DNA from: CBDDFV01 sp965227335
GTDB taxonomy: Bacteria > Planctomycetota > Phycisphaerae > Phycisphaerales > SM1A02
Length of the DNA: 64,000 bases
Direction: 5' to 3'
NCBI GenBank assembly: GCA_965227335.1
Contig: CBDDFV010000009.1
Location: 558,001 to 622,000 of the forward strand
The position numbers and the translations under genes are program-made. The notes under the pieces are model-generated. The model saw only the letters and a program-made list of their open reading frames with translations. It had not been told where the DNA came from and did not search any database. Of the stretch, positions 63,501-64,000 are shown one piece after another. Position 1 is the stretch's first letter; each line of letters opens with the position of its first letter.

Positions 63501-63620
63501 CTCGCGGGCCTGCTCTCCGCCTGGGGTCCGTGCACCGGCGAATGCTGCCCGGCCGATTTCGACAACTCCGGCGACGTCGGACCGGCCGACCTCGCCACGC
63601 TGCTCGCCAACTGGGGCTGA
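60594..63620 (+). CDS. Secreted repeat protein with dockerin-like tail
   Basis: 1008 residues; GAGGAGAGAGAGAC directly before ATG 60594 is a good ribosome binding site. Signal peptide IAAGGIGLLVVGATASFG. A first segment (WTAGGDGQWNDPANW) recalls the start of autotransporter-like beta-helix proteins. Four repeats of about 180 residues begin near 140, 323, 501 and 683, each with a G-G/E-G start, NxRI or NNR, and VGNVGLN or GNIGVN. The C-terminus has two Ca-binding dockerin-like loops (DLDLDGDVDPADLAGLLSAW, DFDNSGDVGPADLATLLANW). Probably a beta-solenoid surface protein. No catalytic motif seen. Confidence 0.88.
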   Translation: MKRSYSPRLIAAGGIGLLVVGATASFGPIIITSTWTAGGDGQWNDPANWDSPDFPNNNIGETYDVIIDSSVNDVTVTLDGGSFTIRDLTVDAGDTLSIDNAHSLRFGEPAAITNAGEIVLDSTVSVTSLDAQNGEVTVDGGGVISLRAANARIQGSTWRFVDQTVQGVGNVGLNSAGIINEAGSVITANELDAVLIVDPNGDGAVNAGVFRAENGGQLSLNAGSYDALGGVFEALDGSSINVISTVNITSGAVETAGDGVFQVDNTLNIDAVANPFTNNGRLLIDNGHVLEAEGDLVNTNLIEIGSTVSTTTFRSGAEDLTLSGGGEVFLTANNARIASNGGGRVINVDNLIRGVGNVGLNTASLDNAAEVRAEGGQLILDPGGDGFTNTGVMAAASGATLRFNAGEFDNTGGLIRANAGGVVALGTGVDIMNGELTTVGDGLIELVGTATLFDVLNTGVIDVPNSRLLLVADTMTNTGDIMLSSTVSITQLSTFEGTDTVLDGGGRIIMSSANNNRFSGAGVFTNVDNTIEGAGNIGVNSLGIENFGEIIGNVSNTLILDPGPDGFRNGNLIVARDGGTVRFQSGLYDNIDGVVRAETGSVVQFSGMELFGGVLETEDDGVMELTGTLTLAGDVNPPVIEGLLVVPNTRLLIVSGELDNRGEVRLNSTGSITTLNGATPILSLTGEGVLTMSDAPNNRINGVDSIVNVNNTVSGSGNVGVNTAGLLNGEDGVFRNSAQPGLTFDPDVTGFLNEGRLEALAPEGEIILGGGPFENRGEILIEAGAFVNRATSEPFVQTDGVTTVNGSLETSSATGVVNLEGGILEGVGAVEPDVLNTGGDVAPGESAGLLTFQRDYQQTLGGRFDVEIGGYTPGTEHDQLVVDGAASLSGTIRVQFLDPFVPNVGDEFVILTAGDGVSGAFQCFDEITVGGGFVEIVYEENLVKAVIVRRLTPTVVGDLDLDGDVDPADLAGLLSAWGPCTGECCPADFDNSGDVGPADLATLLANWG

Positions 63621-63664
63621 CCCGCCCCGTCATCCTGATTCCGCTCGGCCCCCACGGGCCGTCA

Positions 63665-63705
63665 CTCGCGGCGCGCCGATCCAGACGGCGCGCCGCGAGC
63701 TTTTT
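63665..63705 (+). terminator. Rho-independent terminator after the repeat protein
   Basis: CTCGCGGCGCGCC (63665-63677) pairs perfectly with GGCGCGCCGCGAG (63687-63699), then C and TTTTT. Confidence 0.9.
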
Positions 63706-63742
63706 CTCAGCCCCGATCTATCCACCGCGCCCGCCCCGCCGA

Positions 63743-64000
63743 TCAGCCCACCACCCGCACCCCGCCCGCCTTCACGCACGCCTCGAACCGCGTCGCAATC
63801 TCCGCCGTCAACGGTCCCATCCGCCCGTCGCCGATCGTCCGCCCGTCCACCTCCAGCACCGGCGCGATCTCGCCCATCGTTCCCGTACAGAACATCTCGT
63901 CCGCCCGGTACGCTTCCGCCAGCGTGACGTCACGCACCTCGACCCGCGGATCATCGCCGCACAATTCCAGCACCGTCTGACGCGTGATCCCCTCCGGGCA
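63743..64000 (-). CDS. Class IV aminotransferase, 5' part cut by window edge
   Basis: Only the last 85 codons are present. CPEGITRQTVLEL, DEMFCTGTMGEIAPVLEVDG and GPLTAEIATRFEAC match the C-terminal half of the branched-chain (IlvE) or D-amino-acid aminotransferase fold, with the TGTxxEI loop that binds the PLP phosphate. Which of the two cannot be decided. Confidence 0.85.
   Translation of the reverse strand, partial: CPEGITRQTVLELCGDDPRVEVRDVTLAEAYRADEMFCTGTMGEIAPVLEVDGRTIGDGRMGPLTAEIATRFEACVKAGGVRVVG

Overview
The window is very GC-rich with strong GC bias at third codon positions. The gene content points to a planctomycete, most likely of the Phycisphaerae. The indicators are secreted proteins ending in paired Ca-binding dockerin-like loops (47812-48627 and 60594-63620), Cys-rich modules of the CCETVC/DPFCCET type (27-5618), a basic-tailed hypothetical protein starting its core with LVAIEDIKRGDFV (35257-35721), zinc-ribbon membrane proteins and a BNR propeller carrying EF-hands. 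I saw no tRNA, rRNA, CRISPR array or insertion sequence. The long open frames antisense to real genes are a GC-bias artefact.

Layout. 0-7 kb: a giant GspK-like pseudopilin with a hairpin terminator, then class I aldolase fbaB. 7-14 kb (minus strand): UDP-glucose dehydrogenase, then a tight four-gene run (lipoprotein, lipoprotein serine protease, two-TM protein, O6-methylguanine methyltransferase) and a CBM9-like/endonuclease-phosphatase fusion. 14-22 kb: zinc-ribbon membrane protein, glyA, a glycosyltransferase, a less GC-rich small gene, trmL, a GH113-like hydrolase, an aldo/keto reductase and a lamin-tail protein whose 3' end is unclear. 22-29 kb: aat, then a cell-shape and housekeeping run of PBP2, RodA, RsmG and a DinG-type helicase. 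29-36 kb: phosphomannomutase, an ABC-2 exporter pair, a UbiD decarboxylase, a small basic protein and a cupin.

36-47.5 kb is the most unusual part. A promoter overlapped by two BlaI/MecI-type boxes precedes a probable lipoprotein gene that appears interrupted by a frameshift and ends in a 12x(Asp-His) tail. It is followed by a tight cluster: a 1063-residue TPR protein, an ExbB/TolQ channel, an ExbD/TolR partner, and a 1314-residue protein. This last protein joins a TolB-like PD40 propeller, a transmembrane helix with the TonB/TolA S-x3-H signature, a roughly 500-residue Ala/Ser/Thr linker, and a squalene-cyclase-like alpha/alpha domain. I read this as a candidate Tol/Ton-like energy transducer with an unusual architecture.

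47.5-64 kb: an exactly 21-bp-periodic repeat, a spondin-domain protein, a methyltransferase-like protein, a LURP-one-like protein, fused MsrB-MsrA, a tyrosine-phosphatase/cytochrome-c fusion, a VOC protein, a GGDEF-EAL protein, a YigZ protein, a BNR/PDZ/EF-hand giant, a 1008-residue repeat protein and the 3' part of a class IV aminotransferase cut by the window edge. A palindromic GC-rich repeat with a GGCGGAGCC core recurs in three tail-to-tail intergenic spaces.
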